DNA of 64,000 bases. Origin: Rhabditophanes sp. KR3021 (Eukaryota > Nematoda > Chromadorea > Rhabditida > Alloionematidae). Under the pieces are notes generated by a model that had not been told where the DNA came from, did not search any database, and saw only the letters and a list, made by a program, of their open reading frames with translations. The stretch lies in contig CAUJLY010000003.1 in assembly GCA_963281155.1 (NCBI GenBank), forward strand, positions 434,001 through 498,000, written 5' to 3'. Position numbers and translations under genes: made by a program. Shown piece after piece: positions 10,401 to 23,176 of this stretch (positions within the stretch are counted from its first letter, which is position 1; each line of letters begins with the position of its first letter).

Positions 10401-13400
10401 GAACACACAAATGAGCATGATAAGCTGAAGGAGTGGCTGAGGTCAAAGGAGGAGATGCTGGGCATTTTGAGGTCTGTCCACCACCTCGAGACTGACCAGG
10501 AAATTGAGGAGCAGTTGCAGTTTTTGCAGAATATCGAAACAGATCTCGAAGACAAACACTCGTCTTTTGTTAAGTTGTCGCAATTGTGTATGGAATTGGT
10601 TGCCAGGTATGACAAGTCAAATGGCTTAGTTGCCAACAAAATCAGACAAGATCTAGACGTCTTGACTTCTAGATGGGATAACATAGTCACTAGACTAGAA
10701 GAGCATAACCAAATGCTGATGAGGACAGGTCGAACTGACGCCTCCAACTCAGACTACCCTTCCTCGACCAATGAAACGGAACCTTCCGGTTGTGAGCCTG
10801 CCGCCACTACAATTCAATTTCCCTCAATGGAATCTACCTTTGCCTTGAAGGCACGGAATGAAGGTGACCACGAAGTAGAATTAGTAAATGATTTCGTGTC
10901 CCTGGTAGGAGAAATGAATGATGAAATTCAACCCCTGTACGACTGGCAGAGGTCTTTCAAACTAGCGGTAACAGCCGACAACATGGCCACACTCCTCCAG
11001 TTTTGCAACAAAAAACTTAAAGAAATCAAAGTGGCAGAGGGAAAGGTTGGGAGGCTTCAGGAGAAACTAGATGAAGTCCATCAAATGAATATATCTGCCC
11101 AGAATGTCCAAATAATGAATGATGTTTTTGAGAACTTCATGAAAAAGTGGGGCTTGATTGTGAAGGCTATTGCTGAGGCACTTGAAGAACTGACTGTTAA
11201 GAATAAGGAAATCGAGGGGTCCCTTAATATGGCTCAAGGTCTGGGAGATTGGTTGAGCAAGGTGGAGGTGGTGCTGGTGGATATAACTAAGATCCAGGAT
11301 GCTAAGCAAAGGTTGCAGAGACTGAAGAAGATTGCTGATCAGTTGGACAACCAGGAGAAGAATTTGGTTGAGATTCAGAAGACGTTGCCTAATTCGGATA
11401 AGGTTAAGAGACTCCAGCAAAGGATGATTTCTATTCTGACGGCTATTCAGAAGTGCGAGCAACATGAAAGTAAAGCGACGATGGATGAGTGGCTAACTAA
11501 AATGGAACAAAACCTAAAAAGAGGAGACCTTACTCCGGGAAATGTCCTCGAATTGAATGAAGAGTTGAAGCGAGTGGAACGATTGGTCCTTGAAATCCTA
11601 GAAACCAAACAAAGAAACGCAGACAACGGCCAACTTTGTGAAATCATCGACAAGTTAGTAAAAGGGGCTGAAGCTAAAAAGAACAACATCATTGACAGCA
11701 TCAACAAGACCACCCTAGCCTTTCATAAATACGAAAAAGCCATGGAGATGGGCAGACAGCTAAGATCCGAATTAGAAGTAGTAAAGGAAAATGATGACGG
11801 CCTAAAAGAATTAGAACTACTTTTCAAGAATCTCCGAGACAAAGTCCAATCCGAAGTGCAAATAAAAAATGAAGCGACTCACTTGTTGGATGATTTGATT
11901 TCAATTGCCGTTAAAACAAAGCATTCCCAAAAGAAAGAAATATCAAGTGATGCAAAGGGCAAGATCAAGCTTTTGGACGATTATTGGAATAACTTAGATT
12001 TCGAAATAGACGAACACATCAATTGTTTAAAGAAAGAACAACGGAAAATTTGTGAAACTGAATTCAAAAACCAAAAAGATTTGGTAGACAAATTAGAGAA
12101 ATGTGTCAATGCTAGCAGTGATGCCTCAGATGCCGAAGAATTAAGCGAATATCTGGACCAATTAGAACATCTAATAGACAAAATCAAAAAAGTGTCCTCT
12201 CAATTAGAAGTCCCCTCAGACAGCACGACATTCAAAACCGAAATCGAAGCCTTCATCGTCAAACGAGAAACCGTGATAGGTTCGGCAAACAGAAGAATAA
12301 CTACTTTAAAAAATGCCGTCACTTCATGTGATAACTACGAAAATCAATTGTGTAAATTTCAAAATTGGTGCATGAATGTGGGACATATCTTGGAGAAAAG
12401 GATTTCAGATGACGTGTATGCTAGCAGTGTTCCTCACGAGTATAGGGTATGTTTTAGGTTGGTGAGGGGTTTGCTTATTGCTTTAATTGACTTTTAGGCA
12501 GGTATATTAGATGGGACTTTGTTGGAGGTAATTTGGCTTTTTAATGTGCATGCTTTTTAGTAACTTATTTGAGTTTAATTTTTATATTTATTAAATGTAT
12601 GTTTTTAGCAAATTGCAAAGGAATTTAATGACAATCAACTATTTTTAAAGGAATTAGACACATTCATCGAAAAAAGTAAATCTCAATTCCAATCCAACGA
12701 TCGTCTAAGAGTTCTCTTTGAACATTCCACGAAGCAGTTGAATGAATTAAGAACTAAATTTGAAGAGTTCAAACGACCTGTCATGTTCAATGATGCCATC
12801 AACAAAATCCTAAGGAGATTAGGTGAAATTGAAAATACAGTTGACGATTTATTTGGGTGTGATGTTGAAAGTGTAGAGTATAATTTGAAACATTGCAACC
12901 ACTTGATTGCTGAATTGACCCAAATATCCCACCAATTGAAGGACTTAGAAGCCAAAAAAAGCTATTTAAACGAAAGTGACAGTCTAAATGTTACTGAAGC
13001 AAACGGTTTAGATGAAAAATTCGAGTACGGGAAGAGTGGATGCAAAAATATTGGGCTGCTTTGCGAACAAATGAGTAGGAAATTGGAGAAGTGCAAAGAA
13101 TATTATGACAAATTTGAAATTGAAAATAAAGCTTTCAACGCGAGTCTGCTTCAAGTTGAAAATCTACTTAAGGAAGATACATTTGATAAAGACAATTGCA
13201 GAACAATTTTAGAAAGTTCAAAGAAATCGTTTAATATTTTGAAGGTATGTGATGGTTTTATTGTTTTTAATGATGTGTATTTGTGCATTTGCAAAGTTTT
13301 AACATTCAATTAAACTGTAACGAGACCGTGCGATAATAATAAGTTTATTAGGTCTCCCTTGTCCCTGCTATAATTATTTTGTATCTTTGCACCATTATCT

Positions 13401-16400
13401 ATATTGTTATTTAGACGTTGCACCATCTAATTAGAGAAAATGGATTTACACTTAAAGATAAAATATCACCGGCTGGGCTTGAAAGTTTGTTACGAATGTT
13501 CAATGATAAATGTGAGAAAGCTGAGAATTCAGAAGATGACTTTGATAAGTTGTTAGCCAAGACAAATAAGTACAAGGAACGTTTGTTTGGGGTGTTAGAT
13601 GATTTGGAAGAGATCGAGGATGCCGACTCCATGGCCAGAGCTCTCAACAACAACCGAGACCTCAAAAACAAATACAACGACAAAGTAAACATCTTGATGG
13701 ACATGAGGCCAGACCATACTCTTCAACTTCTAGATGAGCTCAATGTCATCAACCATCGTTGGAATGGCTTTGAAAACAAACTTGATGAGGACGACATCGA
13801 AGTTCCTTCCAAAATATTGCGATGTAATTCTGCTTCAGATGAAGAGGGGATTGTTAGTGTTGCTATGGAATTTACAGCTCCACCTAATCTGGCTCAAAAT
13901 AAGCAACATCCACCAACTCAACTTTCATCAACATTTAAAGAAAAAGTTAACAAATTGCATGGTGTGTTCAAGGGAGCCGAAGACAACTTGGATTTTAAAA
14001 AATATCCCATAAGAGATGTTAATGATTGGAAGGAACGAATAAATAATTTCCAGGAATGGCTTGATGAATGGAATCCTAGTGTTAACGAGGTTTTGGTTGA
14101 AGGGCGTCTTTTGGCCGACAATGGTCGTTCTGAACTTGATGTCGCTGATGCCTTGGGCAAACTAGATGACGTTGTCGAGATTAGTACCAATATCAAGGAG
14201 AAGTTAGAAGAGAACCAGGAGAAGATGTCGCAGTTGATTAAGGATTGGGATAGTTATGACAAGGCTATGGATTTGCTGACTTCACAGGTCGACAGGTTGA
14301 AGGAAGAAGTGATTGAAGATATTGGTGGTGCTAAGAAAGTTCAACAAACTTTGATTGAACAGGTCAAAGAGATGGAAAATTTGAACTCGATTTGGTTTAA
14401 AATTCAACGTCTGCTTCCTGGTAATTTCCCTCCCACTGCCCGTACAAGGCAATAAAAAATGTCACACACAAACTTATTCACCAAAATATTTATTATAAAT
14501 TAGCTAAAATTTAATGACAATTACATCCTTAAGTTGAAGCATTTTTCCATCAAAAGTTTACCAATTAATTTGGCATTTGGTGGAGAGAGGTTGTAGACTT
14601 TCTGAATGCTGTATTTACCATGATCCACCTTCTTAGCTTGACTGCCAAAGTACTTAGCCAATACATACTCCCAATTCCTTTGTAGGTACTTTCATCTTGG
14701 CAACAATTGTTTGATAATTAGAGTCATCTTTCTTTTTCCCACGCACAATCAGTGCATTTTGGTCCATTTGAGCAGCAGTTAGATTATTTCCATTGGCAGT
14801 TGTCTTAAATATAGAATACAAGGGCGTTTCGAGGATGACAAGCATCTTCAAGGCATATTATGCGCTAATTTTGAAGTAATATTATCTTAAGTAGAGTAGT
14901 TGGTGGTTTAAATTTTAAAACATCCCAACATAATAAAATTGATAATGAAGATGCTTATTTAATTTCCAAAACAATCATTAACAACTATACCACTTCCAGG
15001 TAATGAAGAAGGAATTTCGGAAGAAAGGAGAATGAAACCTTTGAAAAAAGAAATCTTCTTAATCGAGGAAAAGATTAAAGTGTTGTTGAAAAAAGAAAGA
15101 GAAGCTAGTGTGGAGGGAGGTGAAAAGGAAATGAAGAAAAGCGAAGTAGATTGCATTTCAAGTGGTTCTTATGGGAATTCATTGGAAATGGATGTTATGG
15201 AGTCTGATGAAGAAAAGTCAATGCACTTGACCAGCCACTTAGCTCCCAATGGCAGTATTGCTAAATTGTATAATTCACTCGAAGCAATTGAGGAATACTT
15301 TAAAAGACCTGAAATTTTACCTTTTGATGGTTTGGAGGAAAAGTCTGTGAAGTTGCAGGCAATAGCTGTTCAATTAGGGGAAAGCGAAGGTTTCGTTGAA
15401 GCCAATCAAATGACAATGGATTTGGGGGAGAGCGATGATTGTATGAAAAGAATCAAAGAAATAAAACCATTGTTAGAGGGAAGAAAAAGGCAAATTGCAG
15501 AACGAAGTGGAACTTTGCTACTACTAAAAGGCATACTAACTCAAACAGACAATGTAATCAAAAACCAGTTGACTTGTGTTGTCCAAAGAAATGAAGGCCG
15601 CCAAAAAACACCTGATCTAAATGAGTTGGAGGAAGAACAGAATGAATGTGAGGGAATCCTTGCTAAATCTGCCGTCCTCCTCCACCAAGCCGAAAACAAG
15701 TTAAACCCGGTGTTAGAAAAGCTAAGTGAAAAAGACAAACAACAATTAAAAGAGCAACTAAATAATCTCAAAAATGATTTTATTTGCTGTGAAAAAATCG
15801 TCAAAAACAAACGTGCAAAGTTGGAGTCCCGTCTTTGCGATGAAACTAAATTAAAAGAAGTTTTGGATGCGTTAGAATTTTGGTGCGAAGAAAGTGAAGC
15901 CAATCTTCACACCATCCCTAATCCATTAAGTGAAGTTGAATTAACAAGATCGAGAAATAGTATTGAACAAAAGTGCAATGAGTATGAGGACAGATTTGCT
16001 AACTTTCACAGTATTGAAAGCTTAAAAAATAGATTTATTGCCCTTGACTCAGTTGATCCGGATTTGAAACATAAAATGAGGAGAGATGTTTCAGCAATGG
16101 GAGCAAAGATAACTGATTTGAAGTTAGATTTACGCTCTTGTTTGTCACATTTAGAAACAGCTATAAATGATTGTAAGGATTATTGGGTTCAATTTAATGA
16201 AATTAAGGATTGGCTTGAAGGTGTTGAGAAATTGCTGGAAAGAGCTGATAATGCAAAAATTTATACTCCTAATGTTCTCGAGTTTATCAAATACCAGAAA
16301 GAAGCTAAGGAATTTGTTGGTGCAAAGATGAAGGATTTGCTAGTTAGATGGATTGAATTTAGACCTCGCTTGCCGCAATCTTGGATTGATGAGTTGAATG

Positions 16401-19400
16401 AGAATAACTTTGACGACCTTCAATTGAGGTATAATATGACGATGGAAGCTTTAAATACATTTGTAACCATCCATGCCTCCGATCCTGAAGAAAGCGAAGA
16501 AAAGGAAGAGGAAAAGTACCATCAATTGTTGAGTTCCATTTCTGAGGTGGATGAAAATAAGTCTAATAAGACTGCTGTGTCTTCTGAGCAATTGTATGCT
16601 AGTTTAAAGAAAAAGAAACACAATTTATCGAACTTCCCCTCACAAATTCTTCTATTTCTTCAACTCTTACAGCTAAACCTGACTCCATCCAACGAAAGTT
16701 ATCGGTCAGGGAAATGGCGATGCACGACACCTTAATGAATATCAAACACTGGCTAGATGAAACAGAAAGAGATGCTTCAGCAACTGTGGAAATAGTCGAT
16801 CAAGCTAAGCAAAGAGAACTTGTTGACAAGATTCAGAATATGATAGATGAGCTTAAGATTAGACAATTGGAAGCTTTGCGCATTTTCGACACATCTGGTG
16901 ATGCTGAAGTTAGACAGAAGGCTGAATTTAGTCAGTCTGAGATAGTTAGAATTTTGAATCAGTGTCAAAAAAGGAAATGTCAATTAAATCAGTTGATTGA
17001 GGAGTCCAGACATTGGGGCCAACTTAAAAGTATCATTGAATTATGGCTGACTGAAGGAAACGAAGTTTTAGGAGCAGGTGGACGTGTTAATGAATTAAGT
17101 GAAATAGCTCTAAGGGAACAACTGTCCGCTGTTGATGCAATCCTAACAACATCCGATGAATACAAAAAGAAGATGATGACGATGAATAAGCAGTCTAATG
17201 AATTGCTCGACAAATACAAAAGAGACGAAGCTCACAACATTTCTCATCTAACTTCAAAACTGAACACCAAGTGGTCTAAATTTATCGACAACATCAGAGT
17301 TAGAAAAGCTGTCCTCGAGGCAAGTATTAGATCAAGAAATGACTTCCAATCAGCTCTTGAAACATTCGAGAAATGGCTAGGTGAGGCTGAGGATAAAATC
17401 AAAGGGCTATTTGAGTGTACCGAGCAGACGCAAATACTCAAAAGTTCTGTTAAAAGAAGTGAGTTGATGGGTAAGCAAAAGGAATTTGAGATCGGAACAA
17501 CAGCCCACCAACAAGTAATAACATCTCTAAGGCAAATGGGTTTTAAGTTAATTGGAGGCCTGGAGGAAGAAAAGGAAAAAGCTAGTTTGCGACAAAAATT
17601 AGAAGATCTGGGAGAGCGTTGGCAGAAGATAGTAAAAGATGGTGAAATCGTAAAGTTAGTTTACTGCTTCATAATATTTACATCTTTAAAATGTTTAATT
17701 TCAGAGAAAGAATAGACAGCGCCCAAGAAGAAAGTGTAAAGCTAACTACCAATTTGAGCGAATTACTGTACTGGATTGAGGAACAATCTTCCATCCTAAT
17801 GAGAGAACAACCCATCGCTGGTGATTTAAGTTCTTGCATCAAACAAAGTTGTGTAATCAAAGATATGACCAAACAAATGGAGGCAAAGGAAATTTTAGTA
17901 AATGAGACTATTCAATTAGCACATTCCTTTTTGTTGCAGCATAATTTGAGGCCTAATTTGAGAACTAAGTCTGTTTTTGACAAGCAAGAACTACCCTTTA
18001 ATGAGGAGACTGAAAAGGGAGAGAGGGAAGAACGTAGGATGGGACTTAAAATCCTAGCTGATTGTGAAAAACTGACAACAGATTGGCAGATGCTCAAGGG
18101 AAGGACGGGCGAATGGGCGAAGGTTGTGGAGACTTCTCACTCTGAATTTCAGGATTTGGACAAGGCGGTTGCTGAAAGTTTGTTGGCTCTAAGTGGGATT
18201 GAAGCTGAAATGGAGCAAAGGAAAGCAGTCCATCATTTGAGGTTGGAACAACTAAAAGATGGCCTAGCTGATAATGGTGTTATCAAAAGACAAATTAAAG
18301 AAGCACAAATTCATGTTGATGATATGAATGATTGTACAGGCAGAATTAGAGCGACTGATGTTGTCATTTCCAATGGCTTACAAGCCCAGATTACGACCGT
18401 CAACCAAAGGTAAATTTTCCCTTATTTAGAGTTGTAATTGTTTGTGTGTTTAGGTATGCTAAGTTAAAAAGAGACGCAGCCATCAGACAAACAGCCCTCG
18501 AAAATGCCTTCACTGACTTCGGACCAAGTTCTGAGCATTTCTTAATAGACTCGTGCGTAAGCCCCTGGCAACGTGCAATTTACAAGCATAATTTGTTGCC
18601 CTACTACATCAACCATGACACCGAAGTAACTCAATGGGATCACCCTGTGATGATTGACATAATGGAACAAGTCCAAACCTTCAATCAAGTCAAATTCTCC
18701 GCCTACCGGACAGCAATGAAATTACGAGCTCTTCAAAAAAGATTATGCCTAGATTTGATCGAAATGCCTGAATTAGACGCCTTATTTTCAAGAATGCCAA
18801 CGACTGACGTTGGTGATCAATGTAATGTCGAACAAATGGTAACAACATTAGTTCCAATTTTCGAAGGCATGGCTAAAAATTGCCCCCAAACCATGACTAA
18901 TGTTCCGATGGGTGTGGATTTGGTTATAAATTTGTTGCTGAATATCTTCGATCCTTGCAGAAATGGCTTTATGCGGATGACTTCTTTCAAAGTAACTTTA
19001 GTCGTCTTCTGCAAAGCTACCCTTGAAGACAAATACAGATATTTGTTTTCTTTGATCACTAAGAATAATGGAGTGGACCCTAAGAGATTAGCCATTCTAT
19101 TCCATGATCTTATCCAAATCCCCAAATATCTGGGAGAAGCTGCCGCTTTCGGAGGAAGTAATATTGAACCTTCTGTGAGATCGTGCTTTGAATTGTCAAA
19201 TTTCCCGCCCACTTTGAATATTGACAACTTTATGAATTGGCTTAAGTTAGAACCACAATCTTTAGTATGGTTGCCGGTGATGCATAGGCTAGCTTCAGCT
19301 GAACACGCCAAGCATCAATCGAAATGTAATGTGTGCAAGATGTTTCCGATTATTGGGTTAAGGTATAGATGCTTGCACTGTTTCAATTTTGATATGTGTC

Positions 19401-22126
19401 AAAATTGTTTCTTCTCACAAAGAACTGCCAAAAATCACAAAGTCATTCATCCAATGCAGGAATACTGCTCACCAACTAAGTCAAAAGATGATATGAGAGA
19501 TTTTGGTTCAATGGTTAGAAACAAAATTAGGGGCCTAAGGTATCTATCTAATTATCTAAATGTATTTTATTAACTTATTTTATTTCTAGGTATGTTCAAG
19601 TCACAAATTAATGAAATTTATCAAATTAAAAAATGGGATACAACAGCTTTAAAATCAAATAGGACTTTCTTCGAAGGTTGTCTCAATTGAACACATTCAT
19701 TACCCTTTAAAATGCCTTGTAGAATTGACTCGCCTACTCCATATTTTCTTTCCGGAAACATATTCTTGGCAATTTGATAAGACACTTTGCCAGAATCAGA
19801 ACTAATGTTTGTATTCAAAGTGTAGTTTAGTAGGATGTCCTCAATATTCTCGTCCATTTGTTTTGAAGAATAGATCTTTTTCAAAAGGATCATTTCTTAA
19901 GTTGTGTTCTTCTGTCTTTTTAAATAGACCTTTACATAACGTCTATGTTTAAGATGTGTGGTAAGCCTATTTTGATTTAAGAAATATCTGTCACTCTTTA
20001 TGCGTTTAAATTGTGTTTCAACTTTTGAAAACACTTCATCAAATTCAGCATTAACAGATTTTCAATTGTATCCTTAAATCTACCATTAAGAATTAGTTCA
20101 TATAGATGCTCCAATCATTTCAACTTCATCAACGGTGAACATATTCAGAATTTCACATCCTACAGACAAGTTTGTTGCACCTGCAGTAGGTGCAAGAATG
20201 GCTCTTACAATGATAAAGACGCGTCTTTCAGATAGTCCTACATCTAGACGACGCTACCAACCCCATCCTTACTCTCAAAATGCTACCACATTCCTCCAAC
20301 TTTCTTTGACATTTCAATTTCCTGACTTTAGTATACACACCTTTGGTTTTGTGGATTTTCCTTCTATTTTTTAAATCATTGGTCTTCCCACCGTAGTAGG
20401 TTAGTTTCTTGTTTTTAAGAATAAACGACAAAGTTCCCATTCATAGCAGACATTTCATTCCACCTCTTATTTGATTCAAATTCTTTTTTAAGGACTTTTC
20501 AATGTAATTGGCAAGTACAGGTGCCTTTCCATCTTCAACGTTGCTTTCAATCGATGTAGCAATGCTTACTCTTTTTGAAACCAAATACTTTTCTCTTGTA
20601 GAGGATCTTTCTTGTGCCAGAATAAATGGCATCAAATAGTTTCCAAAATAAGTCCCACCATCCTTTTTCGCTTTACATTTTTGATAATATGATTCCATCT
20701 TTTATGGTTTATTGATGCAGTCCCCCAAACTAGTTGTTAAAATGTTCTCGTCAAAGAAAAGCTCCTTGATTTGGTCCATTTGTTGTATATATCGCTTTTG
20801 AACTTGATGGCTCTTGTTTTACATTATTGTGGTGTTCCAAGTTTGTTTGCATCCAGGACGATGAGAAGAATATTTTAAAAATGACCATTCTTGAAAGTGA
20901 CATCAAAAATTAAAATATCCATCCATACGAAACAATTTATTTAAAAAAAGGGTAACATTAATATTATTACCAATCTCTTTTCCAGACCCAAAGTTGGTTA
21001 CCTTCCCGTTGTAACAATAGATGAAGGTAAGCCAATTGAAAATAGAAACATAGTTCCAGTAAATGGAGCAACTGAAAATATCCATCAGCGCATCCATATG
21101 TTTGCCCAAAAATTAGGGAAAAAAAGCAATGAAGAAGATACGTCCGATTTAAGATTAAAAGAAAATGACCTTGATTCTTCTCATACATCCACAACAAATA
21201 ACAACACTAAAATGGATGATTCGATGATTTTGAATTGGAAACGGGAAGAAAATGGTAATAGAAAAGGAAGTGAAATAAAGTCTCCATTCCAGTTGCTTGA
21301 GCAAGTTGAGCAGATGCATAAAGAGGAGTTGGATCAATGTTTGCAAAAGCTACAAATAGAAAATGCTGACTTGAAGAGAGAGGTTATTAGAAAGAAGGAA
21401 GAAATGGACTTGAGATCTACTCCAAATATTAATGTAGTTGGAAGAGGGTCAGTAGGTTCATCAAATTATAATACTTTTGGGCGGTATGAATCAAGAAAGA
21501 GAGATGAATCTGTTGCGAGAGCAGAATATAATAATATGAATACTAATACCATAGATGGAAGTTTGCCTCCTGTGGTGCCGTTGCATCAACAAAGATATGA
21601 AGGAGGGTATGGATCAATGTCTAAAAGAGCAGGGTCAGCTATAAATACTGGCTTATCTCAATCGTACTTGTCTCTAGGCAAAGGTCAGCAGCACAAAAGT
21701 TTGCAAAGTATGGGAGGGTCTGGGATGATGAACGATGAAATAACTTTAGTGGAAGAGGCCAAAGCTATCAGATTACAAAAACATCGCCTGGAACAAAGAA
21801 CAAAAGTTCTAGAAGAGCAAAATAAACAACTCGAAACTCAATTAGAAAGATTGAAAAAGATGCTAACAACATCTAAAAATGACATCAACTTCGATTTACC
21901 TCCCCAAGTTGATGCCCTATCCTTCGACAATCGTGACCTAAACGTAACAACTGACGATGAAGAAAACTACGATACTTCCCACAGGAAAAATCGTATGGAA
22001 GCCTTGATAGGCACGTGCGATGAATTAGGACGTGCCATGGAAACACTCATTTATTCAGTCGTTGCCTCTGAGGCAACAGACGATGAAGAGGATGATGTTT
22101 TAAATGGAAATAATAATCAGGTCTAG
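7453..22126 (+). CDS. dys-1: Dystrophin (full length)
   Basis: Dystrophin links cortical actin to the dystroglycan/syntrophin/dystrobrevin complex at muscle membranes. My exons are 7453-7528, 7579-7801, 8944-12446, 12498-12527, 12609-13244, 13415-14420, 15000-17654, 17705-18409, 18454-19539 and 20986-22126. They sum to 11,061 nt, about 3,686 aa. In order: a Lys-rich N-terminus; a divergent CH1 (residues about 28-130); CH2 (about 137-240, FTSSWRDGMALNALLHS); a Gln/Pro/Ser hinge (about 250-370); a long rod of spectrin-like repeats; WW (about 2978-3010, SPWQRAIYKHNLLPYYINH); the EF-hand region; ZZ (about 3230-3280, CNVC...CLHC...CQNC); and a C-terminal coiled coil (QLLEQVEQMHKEELDQCLQ). Two one-base frame breaks fall in a CCCC run (10188-10191) and an A run (16610-16614). 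Both flanking frames are clearly dystrophin, so sequence error is likely. The join across the last intron is the least certain one. Confidence 0.96.
7802..8943 (+). other. Dystrophin intron 2 (1.14 kb)
   Basis: This intron splits CH1 between EDKIYQ and VSIHEVM (donor CA|GTAAGG, acceptor TTTCAG). It is far longer than most introns here and noticeably richer in G+C than neighbouring non-coding DNA. It contains a small tandem duplication, a 14-bp unit starting ACTTTTGCAATCCA at 8411 and repeated at 8425. The short ORFs on both strands (for example 8050-8232 and 8549-8884, minus) show no recognisable protein and I do not call them. Confidence 0.6.
14421..14999 (+). other. Dystrophin intron (579 bp) hosting an antisense ORF
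   Basis: The donor CCTG|GTAATT and acceptor CACTTCCAG join the two spectrin-rod exons in frame through a GGT codon. Most of the intron is occupied by the antisense coding-like sequence annotated at 14521-14845. The remainder (about 14850-14999) is AT-rich with nothing recognisable. Confidence 0.75.
14521..14845 (-). pseudogene. Nested antisense ORF in a dystrophin intron, unknown protein
   Basis: On the minus strand an ATG at 14845 opens MLVILETPLYSIFK, followed by a Lys-rich polar stretch. After one frame change at a two-base run near 14673 the reading continues WEYVLAKYFGSQAKKVDHG and on through LIGKLLMEK to a TAA at 14523-14521, about 108 codons in total. The amino-acid composition looks like real protein (basic, soluble, no membrane helix). 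The opening resembles the start of NOP58 (MLVLFETP...), but nothing after it matches that family, so I give it no name. It could be a small nested gene with one sequence error or a decayed retrocopy. No intron is needed. Confidence 0.4.
19540..20985 (+). other. Last dystrophin intron (1.45 kb), with an alternative acceptor
   Basis: The donor CTAAG|GTATCT is at 19540 and the acceptor CTCTTTTCCAG at 20985 joins RGLR to PKVGYLPVV in frame. That matches the dystrophin segment before its C-terminal coiled coil. A second good acceptor (TTATTTCTAG, ends 19589) defines an intron of exactly 50 bp, like the small introns of this genome. Using it adds about six residues and stops at TAA 19609-19611, giving a shorter C-terminus. 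The rest of the intron carries antisense coding-like debris. Confidence 0.6.
19621..20698 (-). pseudogene. Antisense coding-like remnants inside dystrophin intron
   Basis: At least three minus-strand segments read like protein: 20698-20441 (MESYYQKCKAKKDGG..., 85 codons), about 20105-19905 (contains FDEVFSKVETQFKRIKSDR, with internal frame changes) and 19893-19621 (contains MDENIEDILLNYTLN...). They are Lys-rich, all on one strand and separated by stops and frame changes, as expected for one decayed gene or mobile element lying in the intron. I see no terminal repeats, transposase motif or reverse-transcriptase motif, and I cannot assign a family. Confidence 0.35.
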
Positions 22127-23176
22127 AATAGTTTTTAGTTTCTCTTGCCAAAGATATATATTTAATTATATTAATGTTTATTATTTTTGTTGATTTCAAT
22201 AAATATAACAAAACTTTGCAAATTGGACTCATATAATGTGTTAATCTTTTACAAATTATTTAAAATTTATCTTTCTCATGCTTTTTTTGGTCTGGGCATA
22301 TTTTTGAAGGAAATATTAATTGATCTACTACATGTGGAACGAGAACATTTATTGTAGACATAAAATAATGGCACTAAATCAGATTACATATATTTTAAAC
22401 ACTTATTTAATCATTTTAGTGTGCAAAACAATCAAAGAGTAGATAATTATTTAAATTATGATTTTGGAATTAAAACTGTTACCAACAGGCAATTTAATGG
22501 CAAGAAGTTGCCATGTTTCCCATTTTTTGTCATGACTTTGTATGAATACAGATGCCTCACTATCATCTCCCCCACCAACAATTATTTTAATTTTATAAAC
22601 ACTTACCACCATAAATTGGCTTGAACAAATTTCCTAGGCTTATCCAGCTGTCACTTTTAAGGTGATACGTTTGGCAAAGCAATGAACCATTAAGGTGTAA
22701 AGAAACAAGGGTTGTATGTAGGTTATTATATAGGAAGGATATAAACATATAATATAAAAGTACGATTCAGAATAGGATACAAACGATACAAGACATATAT
22801 TTTCAGTAACGCAATCTTTTTGTCGATGTCATTTGTATAAATATTCATCCTCACTTCCCTTATAAATGATGCCTTGTTATAGCGGTAATAGGTTAATATT
22901 CATATTTTAAACCATTATGAAAACCAGAAAAAAGCAAAGAGGATCTAAGAAAGGAAACCTTTCAAAAAGAGTATTTATCAAAATGATTAAATTTAACAAC
23001 ATTCAAAAAATTATTGAAAGACAAAATTAAACACACTCATTACAAGAATAAATTTTTATTTATATATAAGTAATCAAATCATCATATTGATATAGAATAA
23101 ATGATGATACAATAAAATTGCAACAATACTTATTGCAATATTTGACAGACGATTGATCCCATACGATTCTTGACGT
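22127..23176. other. Intergenic region downstream of dystrophin
   Basis: This is AT-rich sequence. A likely polyadenylation signal for dystrophin (CAATAAATATAAC) sits at about 22198. The short ORF at 22421-22624 (+) has no recognisable content. I see nothing else supportable. Confidence 0.5.

Noticed and set aside
10079..10747. 222-codon minus-strand ORF within dystrophin.
   Set aside because: Antisense shadow of the spectrin-repeat coding sequence, with no domain and Ser/Cys/Leu-rich composition.
14521..14845. Naming the nested ORF as NOP58 from its MLVxxETP start.
   Set aside because: Only the first about 12 residues resemble NOP58. None of the NOP5 or Nop domain motifs follow.
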